Below, piece by piece: positions 54,872-64,000 of a stretch of DNA of 64,000 nt. This DNA is from Mycobacterium shimoidei (GTDB lineage Bacteria; Actinomycetota; Actinomycetes; Mycobacteriales; Mycobacteriaceae). The stretch lies in contig LQPU01000005.1 of NCBI GenBank assembly GCA_002101905.1, positions 124,001 to 188,000 on the forward strand. Reading direction: 5' to 3'. A program made the position numbers and the translations under genes. Below the pieces are notes generated by a model. It saw nothing but the letters and a program-made list of their open reading frames with translations. It searched no databases and was not told where the DNA came from. Every line of letters starts with the position of its first letter. Position 1 is the stretch's first letter.

Positions 54872-55735
54872 TCACCGCGGAAGTGCCAGAACGGTGTCGC
54901 GGAGCCGGCCGGGATCGCCGACGATGTCGATGGTGTGAACACGGCCCTCGCGGATTCCGATGCGCAGCAGTGCCTGCAGGCGTCCCGCCGGCGCAATCGC
55001 GATACCCGGCGCGCCGTCGACGAGCACCACGACGCCGACCCGGGCGCGCTGGGTGAATTGCCGGGTTTCCTCCGCGACCTGGCGCGCGCCACGGACTTCG
55101 GTGGGCACGTCCGCGGGCACCAACACGCGGTCAACGCGACGAATCACGTTGGGCGCCAGTAGCTCGAGCAGCGTGGCGATATCCCCGCCGCGGGACGCTT
55201 CGAGGAAGGCCTGCACGATCCTGACGTGCTCGGCCGTCGGACTCGGCTCGGCGGACGGCGCGGGCCGGACCCGCCCACGCGCCCGGCTGGCCAGCTTCTT
55301 GGCCGCGCCGGCCGACCGGCCCAACAGGTCGCCGATCGTTTCGAACGGGACGCCGAACACGTCGTGCAATACGAATGCGACCCGCTGCTCGGGGGTGAGC
55401 CGGTCGATGACCACCAGCAGGGCGCGATCAACCGCGTCCGCCAACAGAACGTCTTCGTCGACGGGCATCACCGGGGCCGGTTCCCACGCCTCCAGCGGCT
55501 GCTCGGCTCGGCGTTTGCGGGTCCGTAGCTGGTCCAATGCCTCACGTGCGGTGATGGTGGTGAACCAGCCGGTGGGGTTTTCGATGCCGTCCGGGTCCGC
55601 GCGACTGGCCTTGAGCCAGGCGGCCTGCACGGCGTCTTCGGCATCGGCCGCCGACCCGAGCAGGTGAAACGCGACGGACCGCAGATGTCGGCGATCGGCG
55701 TCGAATCGCCGAGCGAGTTCCTCGATCGCACTCAT
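54872..55735 (-). CDS. ECF sigma factor with SnoaL-like C-terminal domain (SigJ/ECF41-like)
   Basis: The 287-residue sigma factor has region 2 (LGSAADAEDAVQAAWLKASRADPDGI, NPTGWFTTITAREALDQLRTRKRRAEQP) and region 4 (LTPEQRVAFVLHDVFGVPFETIGDLLGRSAGAAKKLASRARGRVR). A C-terminal SnoaL-like domain (VQAFLEASRGGDIATLLELLAPNV..) in such factors modulates activity without a separate anti-sigma. ATG 55735 follows AGGAAAGGTGACC. It is divergent from a DoxX-like gene, a common ECF pairing, and lies just upstream of the sugar ABC operon on the same strand. Confidence 0.86.
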   Translation of the reverse strand: MSAIEELARRFDADRRHLRSVAFHLLGSAADAEDAVQAAWLKASRADPDGIENPTGWFTTITAREALDQLRTRKRRAEQPLEAWEPAPVMPVDEDVLLADAVDRALLVVIDRLTPEQRVAFVLHDVFGVPFETIGDLLGRSAGAAKKLASRARGRVRPAPSAEPSPTAEHVRIVQAFLEASRGGDIATLLELLAPNVIRRVDRVLVPADVPTEVRGARQVAEETRQFTQRARVGVVVLVDGAPGIAIAPAGRLQALLRIGIREGRVHTIDIVGDPGRLRDTVLALPR

Positions 55736-55813
55736 GGTCACCTTTCCTGCGCCCGAGACGTCAACCAGATGACTGCACTGTTCTCGATCAAGGAGACTCA
55801 TAAGGAGGATGCC

Positions 55814-56164
55814 ATGACCATCGCATACCTGGTAGTCACGCTGGTCACGGTGGTTGTCACCGCTTTCGTAGCCGTGGCCGACTATGTTCCGGCCAGGTTC
55901 GTGCTGGCGAATTCCGCCGAGGTGGGCGTCCCGCGTTCGTGGCTGCCGATGCTCGGAACGCTCAAGCTCGCCGGAGCCGTCGGTTTGGTCGCCGGCCTGG
56001 TACTGCCCGCGGTCGGCATCGCAGCCGCGGTCGGCCTGGTGCTGTTCTTCATCGGCGCCGTCGTCACACACCTGCGCGCGGGTGTGCTTTACAACATCGC
56101 GTTTCCGGGCGGCTACCTGCTGCTGTCGGCGGCGTCGTTGGCGCTGCTGCTCGCTGCAAAGTAG
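55814..56164 (+). CDS. DoxX-like small membrane protein
   Basis: The 116-residue protein has four helices: IAYLVVTLVTVVVTAFVAVADYV, LGTLKLAGAVGLVAGLVLP, AAAVGLVLFFIGAVVTHLRAG and GGYLLLSAASLALLLAA, of the DoxX/DUF4267-like type. AAGGAGG is 5 bp before ATG, the strongest ribosome site in this area. Such genes are frequent targets of the neighbouring ECF sigma factor. It overlaps the convergent Rv2042c-like gene by 52 bp. Confidence 0.85.
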   Translation: MTIAYLVVTLVTVVVTAFVAVADYVPARFVLANSAEVGVPRSWLPMLGTLKLAGAVGLVAGLVLPAVGIAAAVGLVLFFIGAVVTHLRAGVLYNIAFPGGYLLLSAASLALLLAAK

Positions 56165-56943
56165 CGGATCCGGCGGATTGCATCGCCGCGGGCAGCTATG
56201 TCGGCGAACAGCACACCGCGACCGTGCGGCGACGTGACCGAAACCGCCACGGTCGGGCCCGCAGCGATGGCTTTCGTCCAGCCGCAGCCGGCCAGACACT
56301 CGGTCAACTCGGTAATGCCGACTTCTTCGTCATCTCCGAAGGTGATCGTGGTGGTACGTGAAAGTGCCCGCCGCGCACCGAGTTGGTCTCCTCGAGCCAT
56401 CGCATGCAGAAAAGTGTCCACCTGCCGTTTGTGACGAAAACCGACCCGGCGCAAGCCAGTTGCGAAACCCACGCTGCCCACCAACCGCTGGTTGCGAATC
56501 AGTCCGTGCGACAGCTGTAGCGCGACCGGCAGCGCGGCGACGCCGTTGCGCAAGAACTGCACCATCATCGTCGGCAATTCCCAGTAGGCCCGTAATGCGG
56601 CAATCTTCCATTCGCCGCTCACCTGACGCAGGTCGTAGCGCAGGTGCGCCGGAATCCGCATCGTCACCGCGGGACTCATCTTCGTCTCGATCTCGAGGTC
56701 ACGGATGACGACCGGGCCCCGGATGATGTCGAGATCGCGATGGAAAGTGAGGTCGCGAGGGCCGATGAAAGTGTCGTAGAAGCGGCCGATCTGTGCCGGC
56801 CCGACGTGGGGCCTCGACCCGACGGGATCCTCGACCGAACCGTCGACGGTGAACAAGTCCACCCAACCGGCGCGATCGCGGGCCGCCGCCGCCCGCGGCG
56901 ATTGCTCCACCGCCGCCAGCAATTCGGCTTGGGCCGCGTTCAT
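56113..56943 (-). CDS. SnoaL/NTF2-like protein, Rv2042c-like
   Basis: The 276-residue protein has an N-terminal NTF2-like domain (EQSPRAAAARDRAGWVDLFTVDGSVEDPVGSRPHVG, then RDLTFHRDLDIIRGPVVIRDLEIE) and an extra C-terminal part resembling a second such fold. It corresponds to Mtb Rv2042c, downstream of pncA. Its ATG shares a base with the pncA stop (TGATG). The last 52 bp run antisense through the DoxX gene and the Ser/Ala tail (SSSANDAADSSR) looks non-conserved, suggesting the original stop was altered at the junction. Confidence 0.82.
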   Translation of the reverse strand: MNAAQAELLAAVEQSPRAAAARDRAGWVDLFTVDGSVEDPVGSRPHVGPAQIGRFYDTFIGPRDLTFHRDLDIIRGPVVIRDLEIETKMSPAVTMRIPAHLRYDLRQVSGEWKIAALRAYWELPTMMVQFLRNGVAALPVALQLSHGLIRNQRLVGSVGFATGLRRVGFRHKRQVDTFLHAMARGDQLGARRALSRTTTITFGDDEEVGITELTECLAGCGWTKAIAAGPTVAVSVTSPHGRGVLFADIAARGDAIRRIRYFAASSSANDAADSSR

Positions 56944-57503
56944 CAGGCGCTCGGTAGCACTGCCACACCCGCGGTTCGCAGCGCGTCGATGGCCTCAGCG
57001 GTGGACTGCTCCCCCACCCCGGCGGTCAGGTTCAGCAGGACCCGGGTGGCAAAGCCCGCGCGTGCGGCGTCTTCCGCCGTCGCACGCACGCAGTGATCGG
57101 TGGCCAGACCCACCACGTCGACCTCGTCGACGCCGTGTTGCCGCAGCCAGTCGGCCAGCGGTGTGCCGCTGTCGTCGACTCCCTCGAAACCGCTGTAGGC
57201 CGCGTTGTAGGCGCCTTTGCGGAAGACGGCCTCGACGCGCCCGGTATCGAGCGCGGGATGGAATTCCGCCCCTCGGCTTCCGGCGACGCAATGCGGCGGC
57301 CACGACGAGGAGTAATCGGGCTGATCGGAGAAATGGTCGCCCGGGTCGATATGGAAATCCTGCGTCGCCACCACGTGCCGGTAATCGGGCGTGCGGGCCA
57401 AATAGTCGGTGATGGCCGCGGCGACCGCGGCACCGCCGGTCACACCCATGGAGCCGCCTTCGCAGAAGTCATTTTGGACGTCGACGATGATCAAGGCCCG
57501 CAT
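56943..57503 (-). CDS. pncA: Nicotinamidase/pyrazinamidase PncA
   Basis: The 186-residue enzyme hydrolyses nicotinamide to nicotinate in NAD salvage and activates pyrazinamide in Mtb. The triad is intact at the Mtb positions: Asp8 (RALIIVD), Lys96 (AVFRKG) and Cys138 (LATDHC). Metal ligands Asp49, His51, His57 and His71 are also present (QDFHIDPGDHF; SSSWPPHC). The start and length equal Mtb PncA. It is cotranscribed with the Rv2042c-like gene. Its upstream region is shared with the divergent glycosyltransferase promoter. Confidence 0.96.
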   Translation of the reverse strand: MRALIIVDVQNDFCEGGSMGVTGGAAVAAAITDYLARTPDYRHVVATQDFHIDPGDHFSDQPDYSSSWPPHCVAGSRGAEFHPALDTGRVEAVFRKGAYNAAYSGFEGVDDSGTPLADWLRQHGVDEVDVVGLATDHCVRATAEDAARAGFATRVLLNLTAGVGEQSTAEAIDALRTAGVAVLPSA

Positions 57504-57527
57504 ACCTCCACCGTAACGCGGGCGCCG

Positions 57528-57574
57528 TTGCGCTACGTAGCTCGTCAAATTATAGTCCAGACACGTGTCCAGAC
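57528..57574 (+). promoter_or_regulatory. Promoter and TetR operator of the glycosyltransferase operon
   Basis: TTGCGC (57528-57533), 17-bp spacer, then TATAGT (57551-57556) form a promoter. GTCCAGACACGTGTCCAGAC (57555-57574) follows, centred on the palindrome GACACGTGTC (57560-57569), 8.5 bp past the -10. The same arrangement stands before the TetR gene at 61382-61402, so TetR repression is likely. The leader to ATG 57648 is about 80 bp. Confidence 0.68.
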
Positions 57575-57647
57575 AGCCCGCCCACGTCACCGCCGAGTTC
57601 TCCACCGTCGCTTGCGCCGGTTCCGCCCCAGCGGATTGGGCGTGAGC

Positions 57648-58904
57648 ATGCGGATTGCTTTGCTGTCGTATCGGAGCAAAACGCATTGCGGCGGGCAAGG
57701 GGTGTACGTTCGGCACCTGAGTCGCGGCCTGGTCGAACTGGGACACCACGTCGAGGTCTTCTCCGGCCAGCCCTACCCCGAGGTTCTTGATCCTCGGGTC
57801 GTGCTGCGCCAAGTGCCCAGCCTTGACATGTACCGCGAACCCGACCCATTCCGGATTCCGCATCCCCGCGAGATCCGGGACCGCATCGACCTGCTGGAGC
57901 TTGCCACGGTGTGGACGGCGGGTTTCCCCGAACCGCGCACCTTCAGCCTGCGGGCCGCGCGCCTGTTGGCCCAGCGGGTGCACGACTTCGATGTGGTTCA
58001 CGACAACCAGAGCCTGGGCGACGGCCTGCTGAGCATCGCCGGCTTGGGCTTGCCGGTGGTGGCCACGGTGCACCACCCGATCACCCGTGACAGGTTGCTT
58101 GACCTGCAAGCGGCTCCATGGTGGCGTAAGCCGCTGGTGCGCCGCTGGTATGGCTTTTTGGGAATGCAGCAACGGGTGGCCCGCAGTATCCCGGATCTGT
58201 TGACCGTTTCATCGTCGTCGGCGGCCGACATCACCACCGATTTCGGCGTGGACCCCGAACGGCTGCACGTGGTTCCGCTGGGCGTGGACACCGAGCTGTT
58301 CGCCCCGTCTGCGCAACCGCGAGTCCCGGGCCGCATCATCGCGATCGCCAGCGCAGACACGCCGCTCAAGGGTGTGGCGAACCTGTTGCACGCGGTGGCC
58401 AAACTCCGGGTCGAGCGGGACCTGGAGCTCCAGCTCGTCGCCAAGCTCGAACCGAACGGCCCCACCGAGAAACTCATCGCTGAGCTCGGCATCTCCGACA
58501 TCGTGCACACGTCCAACGGACTCTCCGACACGGAGCTCGCGGCGTTATTCGCCTCAGCTGAAATAGCCTGCATCCCTTCGCTTTACGAAGGTTTCTCATT
58601 GCCCGCCGTCGAGGCGATGGCAAGCGGCACACCGATCGTCGCCAGCCGCACCGGCGCTCTGCCCGAGGTGCTGGGACCCGATGGCGACTGCGCGCGGATG
58701 GTACCGCCCGGCGACGCCGCCGCGTTGATCCGAGTGTTGGGTGAGCTGCTGGAGTCGCCGGAGCAGCGGCGCCGGCTCGGGGCGGCCGGCCGCCGCCGCG
58801 CACTCGAGATCTATAGCTGGGAATCAGTTGCGGCACAGACTGTTCGCGTCTACGAACGCGCGATCGCACGCAGTGCCCCGGCCGCGGTCGGTGAACCGTG
58901 CTGA
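57648..58904 (+). CDS. Family 4 glycosyltransferase (GT-B)
   Basis: The 418-residue GT-B enzyme transfers a sugar from a nucleotide donor. Motifs: N-terminal SYRSKTHCGGQGVYVRHLSRGL (acceptor-side Gly-rich loop), VVATVHHPITRD, PLGVDTELFAP, and the donor-site PSLYEGFSLPAVEAMASGTPIVAS with the E-x7-E pair. The acceptor is unknown. ATG 57648 or GTG 57642 may start it. Its stop overlaps the next gene's GTG (7-bp overlap), so the operon is translationally coupled. Context with two methyltransferases and a toroid protein suggests a methylated glycolipid or glycosylated isoprenoid. Confidence 0.88.
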   Translation: MRIALLSYRSKTHCGGQGVYVRHLSRGLVELGHHVEVFSGQPYPEVLDPRVVLRQVPSLDMYREPDPFRIPHPREIRDRIDLLELATVWTAGFPEPRTFSLRAARLLAQRVHDFDVVHDNQSLGDGLLSIAGLGLPVVATVHHPITRDRLLDLQAAPWWRKPLVRRWYGFLGMQQRVARSIPDLLTVSSSSAADITTDFGVDPERLHVVPLGVDTELFAPSAQPRVPGRIIAIASADTPLKGVANLLHAVAKLRVERDLELQLVAKLEPNGPTEKLIAELGISDIVHTSNGLSDTELAALFASAEIACIPSLYEGFSLPAVEAMASGTPIVASRTGALPEVLGPDGDCARMVPPGDAAALIRVLGELLESPEQRRRLGAAGRRRALEIYSWESVAAQTVRVYERAIARSAPAAVGEPC

Positions 58905-59615
58905 CGGTGGACTACGACCGGCTGGGGGTCGGACCGGGAACCAAGGTCATCGACGTCGGTTGCGGCGCGGGTCGGCACAGTTTCGAGGCCTACCGACGAG
59001 GCGCGGACGTGGTGGCGTTCGACCAGGATGCCGCGGAACTGGAAAACGTCGCCACGTTGTTGCGAGCCATGGCCGAAGCCGGTGAAGCGCCCGCATCGGC
59101 CAAGGCCCAGACCGTGGTCGGTGACGCGCTCGCGCTGCCCTACCCTGATCGCACCTTTGACTGCGTCATCGCATCGGAAATCCTCGAGCACGTCCCCGCC
59201 GACGGCACGGTGATCGATGAACTGGTGCGCGTGCTCAAAGTCGGCGGCAAGCTGGCGGTCACCGTCCCGCGGTGGCTGCCCGAGCGGATCTGCTGGCTAC
59301 TGTCCGACGACTACCACAGCAACGAGGGCGGCCATATCCGGATCTACCGGGCCAGCGCCCTGCGTGACAAGATCGCGACGGCAGGAATGACATTCACGCA
59401 CACTCACCATGCCCATGCCCTGCATGCGCCGTTCTGGTGGCTGAAATGCGCTGTCGGCGTGTCCAACTCGGATCATCCCGCCGTGACGGCATACCACCGG
59501 CTGCTGGTATGGGACATGATGCGACGACCGTGGATCACACGGCTGGCCGAATCGGTACTCAACCCGCTTGTCGGTAAGAGTGTCGCGCTGTATTTCGAGA
59601 AACCGGTGCCCGCAG

Positions 59616-59629
<14 letters not shown>
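58898..59629 (+). CDS. Class I SAM-dependent methyltransferase
   Basis: The 243-residue methyltransferase has motif I VIDVGCGAGRHSFEAYRRG, acidic VAFDQD, and VVGDALALPYPDRTFDCVIASEILEHVPADGTVIDELVRVLKVGGKLAVTVPRWLPERI, an UbiE/CoQ5-like pattern for O- or C-methylation of hydrophobic substrates. The GTG start lies in the overlapped GT stop (GTGCTGA). It sits between the glycosyltransferase and the toroid protein in one transcript, so its substrate is probably the glycosylated product or its lipid acceptor. Confidence 0.87.
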
Positions 59630-61341
<1,712 letters not shown>

Positions 61342-61358
61342 CTAACGAATCGGATCGG

Positions 61359-61402
61359 TTGCCGCCCATACTACGTTGTAGTAGTGTCCGGACACGTGTC
61401 CG
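61359..61402 (+). promoter_or_regulatory. TetR gene promoter with operator over the transcription start
   Basis: TTGCCG (61359-61364), 17-bp spacer and TAGTGT (61382-61387) make the promoter. CGGACACGTGTCCG (61389-61402), a perfect 14-bp palindrome centred 8.5 bp past the -10, overlaps the GTG start at 61396, so the mRNA would be leaderless and self-repressed. Another dyad, TACTACgttGTAGTA (61369-61383), sits in the spacer. Confidence 0.68.
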
Positions 61403-61968
61403 ACCCGGTGGCTCGGGAGTCGACCAGGCGCCGACTGACCGCCAAGCAAGCCGACACGGTTGACCGCCTCGGCCACGCCGCGCTCCACGTGCTGAGCCGA
61501 GAAGGCTTCGCGGGGTTGACAATTCGTATGGTTGCCGCGGAGGCCGGGGTTGGTACCGCGACGGCATACACCTATTTCGCGTCCAAGGAACACCTTGTGG
61601 CCGAAGTTTTCTGGCGGCGACTGGCGACCACGCCCGTTCCACCCGACAACTCACCCGATCCGGCGGACCGGGTCATCGGCGTGCTTCGGCACATCTCGCT
61701 GCTGCTCGCCGACGAACCCGAGTTGGCCGCCGCGGTGACCAATGCTTTGTTGGGCAAGGATCCCGAAGTCAAGCATCTGCGGCTGCGCATCGGCCAGGAG
61801 GTTCATCAGCGTCTGGTGACCGCGTTGGGTCCCGAGGCTGCTCCAGATGTGGTCGAGTCACTGCAGCTGCTGTACGCCGGGGCGTTGGTGCATGCCGGGA
61901 TGGGATACGGGTCATACGCGCAGATCGCCGAGCGGCTGGAGTCCTCGGCAAGGCTGTTATTGAAATAA
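61396..61968 (+). CDS. TetR-family regulator of the glycosyltransferase/methyltransferase locus
   Basis: The 190-residue regulator has a basic N terminus (ARESTRRRLTAKQADTVDRLGHAALHVLSREGFAGLTIRMVAAEAGVGTATAYTYFASKEHLVAEVF holds the HTH) and a ligand-binding helical domain. GTG 61396 is chosen because the promoter places the first transcribed base near it; GTG 61384 is in frame but lies inside the -10 box. Shared palindromes at its own promoter and before the glycosyltransferase gene make it the probable repressor of the whole locus. Confidence 0.88.
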   Translation: MSDPVARESTRRRLTAKQADTVDRLGHAALHVLSREGFAGLTIRMVAAEAGVGTATAYTYFASKEHLVAEVFWRRLATTPVPPDNSPDPADRVIGVLRHISLLLADEPELAAAVTNALLGKDPEVKHLRLRIGQEVHQRLVTALGPEAAPDVVESLQLLYAGALVHAGMGYGSYAQIAERLESSARLLLK

Positions 61969-62007
61969 CCGCGCCCACGCCGGCTGGTGGCTGGCAGGAT
62001 CACCGAG

Positions 62008-62517
62008 GTGAACGTCAACCACCCCGAGCGTGACCAGGCGTGGTATGAGGCTGCCCGTTCGGAGACCGAAATCGAACGGTTGGACCGGAATTGGGGCAGT
62101 TTGTTGCAGGAGCTGCGGGTGGTGCAGACGGGTGTTCAGCTGCTGACCGGGTTTTTGTTGACGTTGCCGTTCCAGCAGCGGTTCAGCGAACTCAACGACA
62201 CCATGCGGGCGGTGTATCTGGCAACGGTCGCATGCTCGATTAGTTCGACGATTTTGCTGGTCGCTCCGGTTGCTATGCACCGGTTGCTGTTTCGCCGCCA
62301 TCGCCTGAAGGTTTTGGTTTCAGCCGCGCACCGGTTTGCCTATATCGGGTTGTTGCTGCTGGGTCTGGCCCTGGTGGGTGTAACCGTGGTTGTTTTCGAC
62401 GCGGTGGCCGGCCATGTCGCCGGCGTGGTGGCCGGTGGTTGCGCGTCGGTGGCATTCGTCGGACTCTGGGTGGTGCTGCCGCTTGGAATGCGCGCTATCG
62501 GAGCGCCGATGCGGTGA
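62008..62517 (+). CDS. DUF6328-type four-helix membrane protein
   Basis: The ~169-residue protein has an N-terminal amphipathic part (ERDQAWYEAARSETEIERLDRNWGSLLQELRVVQTGVQLLTGFLLTLPFQQRF) and four helices, with HRFAYIGLLLLGLALVGVTVVVFD typical of this actinobacterial family. Function is unknown. GTG 62008 is preferred since GCAGGA lies 8 bp upstream; GTG 61987 has no ribosome site. It follows the TetR gene by about 40 bp and could be cotranscribed. Confidence 0.82.
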   Translation: MNVNHPERDQAWYEAARSETEIERLDRNWGSLLQELRVVQTGVQLLTGFLLTLPFQQRFSELNDTMRAVYLATVACSISSTILLVAPVAMHRLLFRRHRLKVLVSAAHRFAYIGLLLLGLALVGVTVVVFDAVAGHVAGVVAGGCASVAFVGLWVVLPLGMRAIGAPMR

Positions 62518-62568
62518 GAGCTCAGCACCGGCTGTTTGCCAGGCCGCCAGGCCGGGAACACACGATCC

Positions 62569-63363
62569 ATGTTGCTTCGTCGAATCGCCCGACCGTTGTT
62601 GTCCGCGGTGTTCATCGGCCAGGGTGTCGAGACGCTGCGAAACCCCGCCACCAGCGCCGACGCTGCGCAGCCCACCCTTGCGGCGCTGCGCACCCTGCCC
62701 GACCCGGTGGGCACCAAGGTTCCCGCCGACCCCCAGACGGCCGCACGCATCAATGCTGCCGTACAGGTTGGAGGCGGACTGTTGCTTGCCACCGGCAAGA
62801 TGCCCCGGATCGCCTCGGCCGCGCTCGCGTTGACGGTGATCCCGGGCAGCCTTGGCGGCCATCTGTTTTGGAGTGAACCCGATCCCCAGCAGAAAGCGCA
62901 GAAACGTCGTGACTTCCTCACCGATCTGAGCCTGCTGGGTGGACTGATCATCGCGTCGGCCGATACGGAGGGCAAGCCGTCACTGGGTTGGCGCGGTCGA
63001 CGGGCGGCGAGCCGGATCTCGGAGGCGGTCTCCGAGGCGTTTCCGGCTGGCGGTAGCGACAACGCGTTGATTGATTCCGAACTCGGCGAAAAGCTCGGCG
63101 ATGTCGGGCAGCGGATCGGCCACCAGCTGCAGATGGGCGCGGAGCGCGGCCGCGAACTGGCCAGTGTCGCCGCCGAACGTAGCGCGCCACTGGTGGAGGC
63201 CGCCCGCAGCCGCGGGGCGAAGTGGGCCGAAACCGCCCGTGAGCGCGGCGCTGACTGGGCCGAACTTGCGCGAGAGCGCGGCACCGGACTCGCCGAAACC
63301 GCCCTGGACCGCGGCACCGAGCTGGCCGAAACCGCCCGTGAGCGCCGCAGGCGCTGGATTTAG
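62569..63363 (+). CDS. DoxX-family membrane protein with C-terminal 11-residue repeats
   Basis: The 264-residue protein has a DoxX-like N-terminal half: RRIARPLLSAVFIGQGVETLRNP, VPADPQTAARINAAVQVGGGLLLATGKMPRIASAALALTVIPGSLGGHLFW, then DLSLLGGLIIAS. The C-terminal half is soluble and ends in four 11-residue units (G-x-x-W/L-A-E-T/L-A-x-E/D-R), forming a charged amphipathic helix. DoxX proteins act in redox/thiol stress complexes in mycobacteria. ATG 62569 is chosen; GGGAACAC is a weak ribosome site. Confidence 0.85.
   Translation: MLLRRIARPLLSAVFIGQGVETLRNPATSADAAQPTLAALRTLPDPVGTKVPADPQTAARINAAVQVGGGLLLATGKMPRIASAALALTVIPGSLGGHLFWSEPDPQQKAQKRRDFLTDLSLLGGLIIASADTEGKPSLGWRGRRAASRISEAVSEAFPAGGSDNALIDSELGEKLGDVGQRIGHQLQMGAERGRELASVAAERSAPLVEAARSRGAKWAETARERGADWAELARERGTGLAETALDRGTELAETARERRRRWI
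63214..63345 (+). repeat. Four tandem 33-bp coding repeats
   Basis: Units start at 63214, 63247, 63280 and 63313 and code for GAKWAETARER, GADWAELARER, GTGLAETALDR and GTELAETARER. The 11-residue period fits a continuous amphipathic helix. Confidence 0.8.
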
Positions 63364-63661
63364 GCGAAAACGGCTCAGCGAAGAGCTGCGCGGCCGAGTC
63401 CACGCCGCGTGGAGTTGGCCTGGGCGGCGACTACCGTGCGTTGAGTGACCTAATGTGCGGGCCCACGCAGCTCGGCGCAAGTCACGCAGTTAGCTGTTGC
63501 TGTTGTTGTCAAAGAATACGAGTGCACATTGGCCAGGCGTTGTTGCGGCTGTCGGCTGCTGCGTCGGGGCCCGCGATGTTGATATCCCCTCCGTAGGGCG
63601 GGCCACTTAGGCTACTGTGCCACGTAGGGGCCTTATATGGGTATTCGAATAAGGAGTTCGG
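63364..63661. other. Intergenic stretch upstream of the last TetR gene
   Basis: These ~300 bp contain no supported gene or tRNA. They end with AATAAGGAG at 63648-63656, which serves the short leader-peptide ORF at 63662. The promoter of the TetR gene must lie here, but no clear -35/-10 pair was found. Confidence 0.5.
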
Positions 63662-63718
63662 ATGCCGGCAAACTCAACAGCCTACGGGCGCACGCGGTGC
63701 CGCCCGAAACCGTCGTAA
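63662..63718 (+). CDS. Possible 18-residue leader peptide
   Basis: ATG 63662 has AAGGAG 6 bp upstream, and the frame MPANSTAYGRTRCRPKPS stops at 63716-63718 (TAA), 30 bp before the TetR start. A strong ribosome site on so short a frame suggests a translated leader that could couple or attenuate TetR expression. A chance ribosome site cannot be excluded. Confidence 0.35.
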   Translation: MPANSTAYGRTRCRPKPS

Positions 63719-63748
63719 TAGCCTGTCCACAATAGAGTTCGGTGGCCG

Positions 63749-64000
63749 ATGGATGGTTTTGAGAGCTTGCACGATTTGCTCGCTAATGAGTCGGCTACCG
63801 ATCCAGTGAGTGAGCGGATTCTGGCCGCCGCCGCCGAGCTTGTCGGGCGCCACGGTGATCAAAACACCACCATGGCCGCGATTGCACAACGAGCCGGAGT
63901 GGGGCGAGCGACGGTCTTTCGCCGATTCGGCTCCAAGCAGGAAATTCTCGATCGTGCCCTGATGCAAGAATTGCGCATGCTGGCGCTGGCGCTACGGGAG
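63749..64000 (+). CDS. TetR-family regulator, N-terminal part (runs off the window)
   Basis: The first 84 residues are visible: DPVSERILAAAAELVGRHGDQNTTMAAIAQRAGVGRATVFRRFGSKQEILDRALMQEL is a complete TetR HTH. The frame is open to the window end. ATG 63749 is the first in-frame start; a leader-peptide ORF precedes it. Target genes lie probably downstream, outside the window. Confidence 0.85.
   Translation, partial: MDGFESLHDLLANESATDPVSERILAAAAELVGRHGDQNTTMAAIAQRAGVGRATVFRRFGSKQEILDRALMQELRMLALALRE

Noticed and set aside
63364..63661. Intergenic region examined for tRNA or attachment site
   Set aside because: No cloverleaf, T-loop GGTTCRA pattern or direct repeat pair was found.

Overview
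The window reads as chromosomal DNA of a mycobacterium, probably a slow-growing non-tuberculous species. It is GC-rich, with many GTG starts and dense overlapping operons. Many proteins are recognisable orthologues of Mycobacterium tuberculosis (Mtb) genes, and several keep the Mtb order: lipJ and a nanT-like gene, then Rv1904- and Rv1906c-like genes, isocitrate lyase 2 and katG-furA (the Rv1900-Rv1916 neighbourhood), and later pncA, an Rv2042c-like gene and an Rv2041c-Rv2038c-like sugar ABC transporter. All family calls are from reading the sequence and memory; no database search was run.

Layout. 1-264: tail of an HNH (13E12/DUF222-type) protein. 292-6917: two tandem ~1,090-residue cyclase/NB-ARC-like ATPase/LuxR regulators with a duplicated upstream region. 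6922-10959 (minus): small membrane protein, LipJ hydrolase-cyclase, NanT-like transporter and alpha/beta hydrolase. 10995-16565: amidohydrolase, enoyl-CoA hydratase, a hypothetical, acyl-CoA dehydrogenase with an operator-like dyad, another hydrolase, an exported Rv1906c-like protein and a STAS protein. 16826-19353: acyltransferase-3 and SGNH hydrolase pair (Rv0517/Rv0518-like) and a Gly/Pro repeat lipoprotein. 19411-26478: luciferase-like oxidoreductase, full-length isocitrate lyase 2, quinone-reductase-like enzyme and unknown small membrane or Pro/Trp-rich proteins. 26485-29953: fatty acyl-AMP ligase, AraC regulator and two VOC proteins, ended by a strong hairpin facing katG. 30030-32763: katG and furA.

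32896-41551: FAD monooxygenase, luciferase-like oxidoreductase divergent from a TetR gene, MTA/SAH nucleosidase-like protein, a hydrolase lacking its usual His, YtcJ-type amidohydrolase, exported transglycosylase-like protein, SnoaL-like protein, cspA and a 47-codon ORF. 41675-47247: CBM2 protein, then alkB-rubA-rubB-GMC oxidoreductase (alkane oxidation) and a PucR regulator. 47533-50741: second hydrolase-cyclase fusion, and a baeRF-type protein divergent from a small gene with a DosR-like box between them. 50738-57503: sugar ABC operon, an ECF sigma factor and DoxX pair set into otherwise Mtb-like order, Rv2042c-like gene and pncA.

57648-61968 is the most interesting block: glycosyltransferase, methyltransferase, alpha/alpha-toroid ('prenyltransferase-like') protein, a second methyltransferase and a TetR regulator. 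The two outward promoters carry the same GACACGTGTC palindrome at identical distance from their -10 boxes, so it looks like a self-contained TetR-controlled glycolipid or natural-product locus. The window closes with two membrane proteins (one with 11-residue repeats), an 18-codon leader-peptide candidate and the start of another TetR gene. No rRNA, tRNA, CRISPR array, insertion sequence or phage gene was seen.
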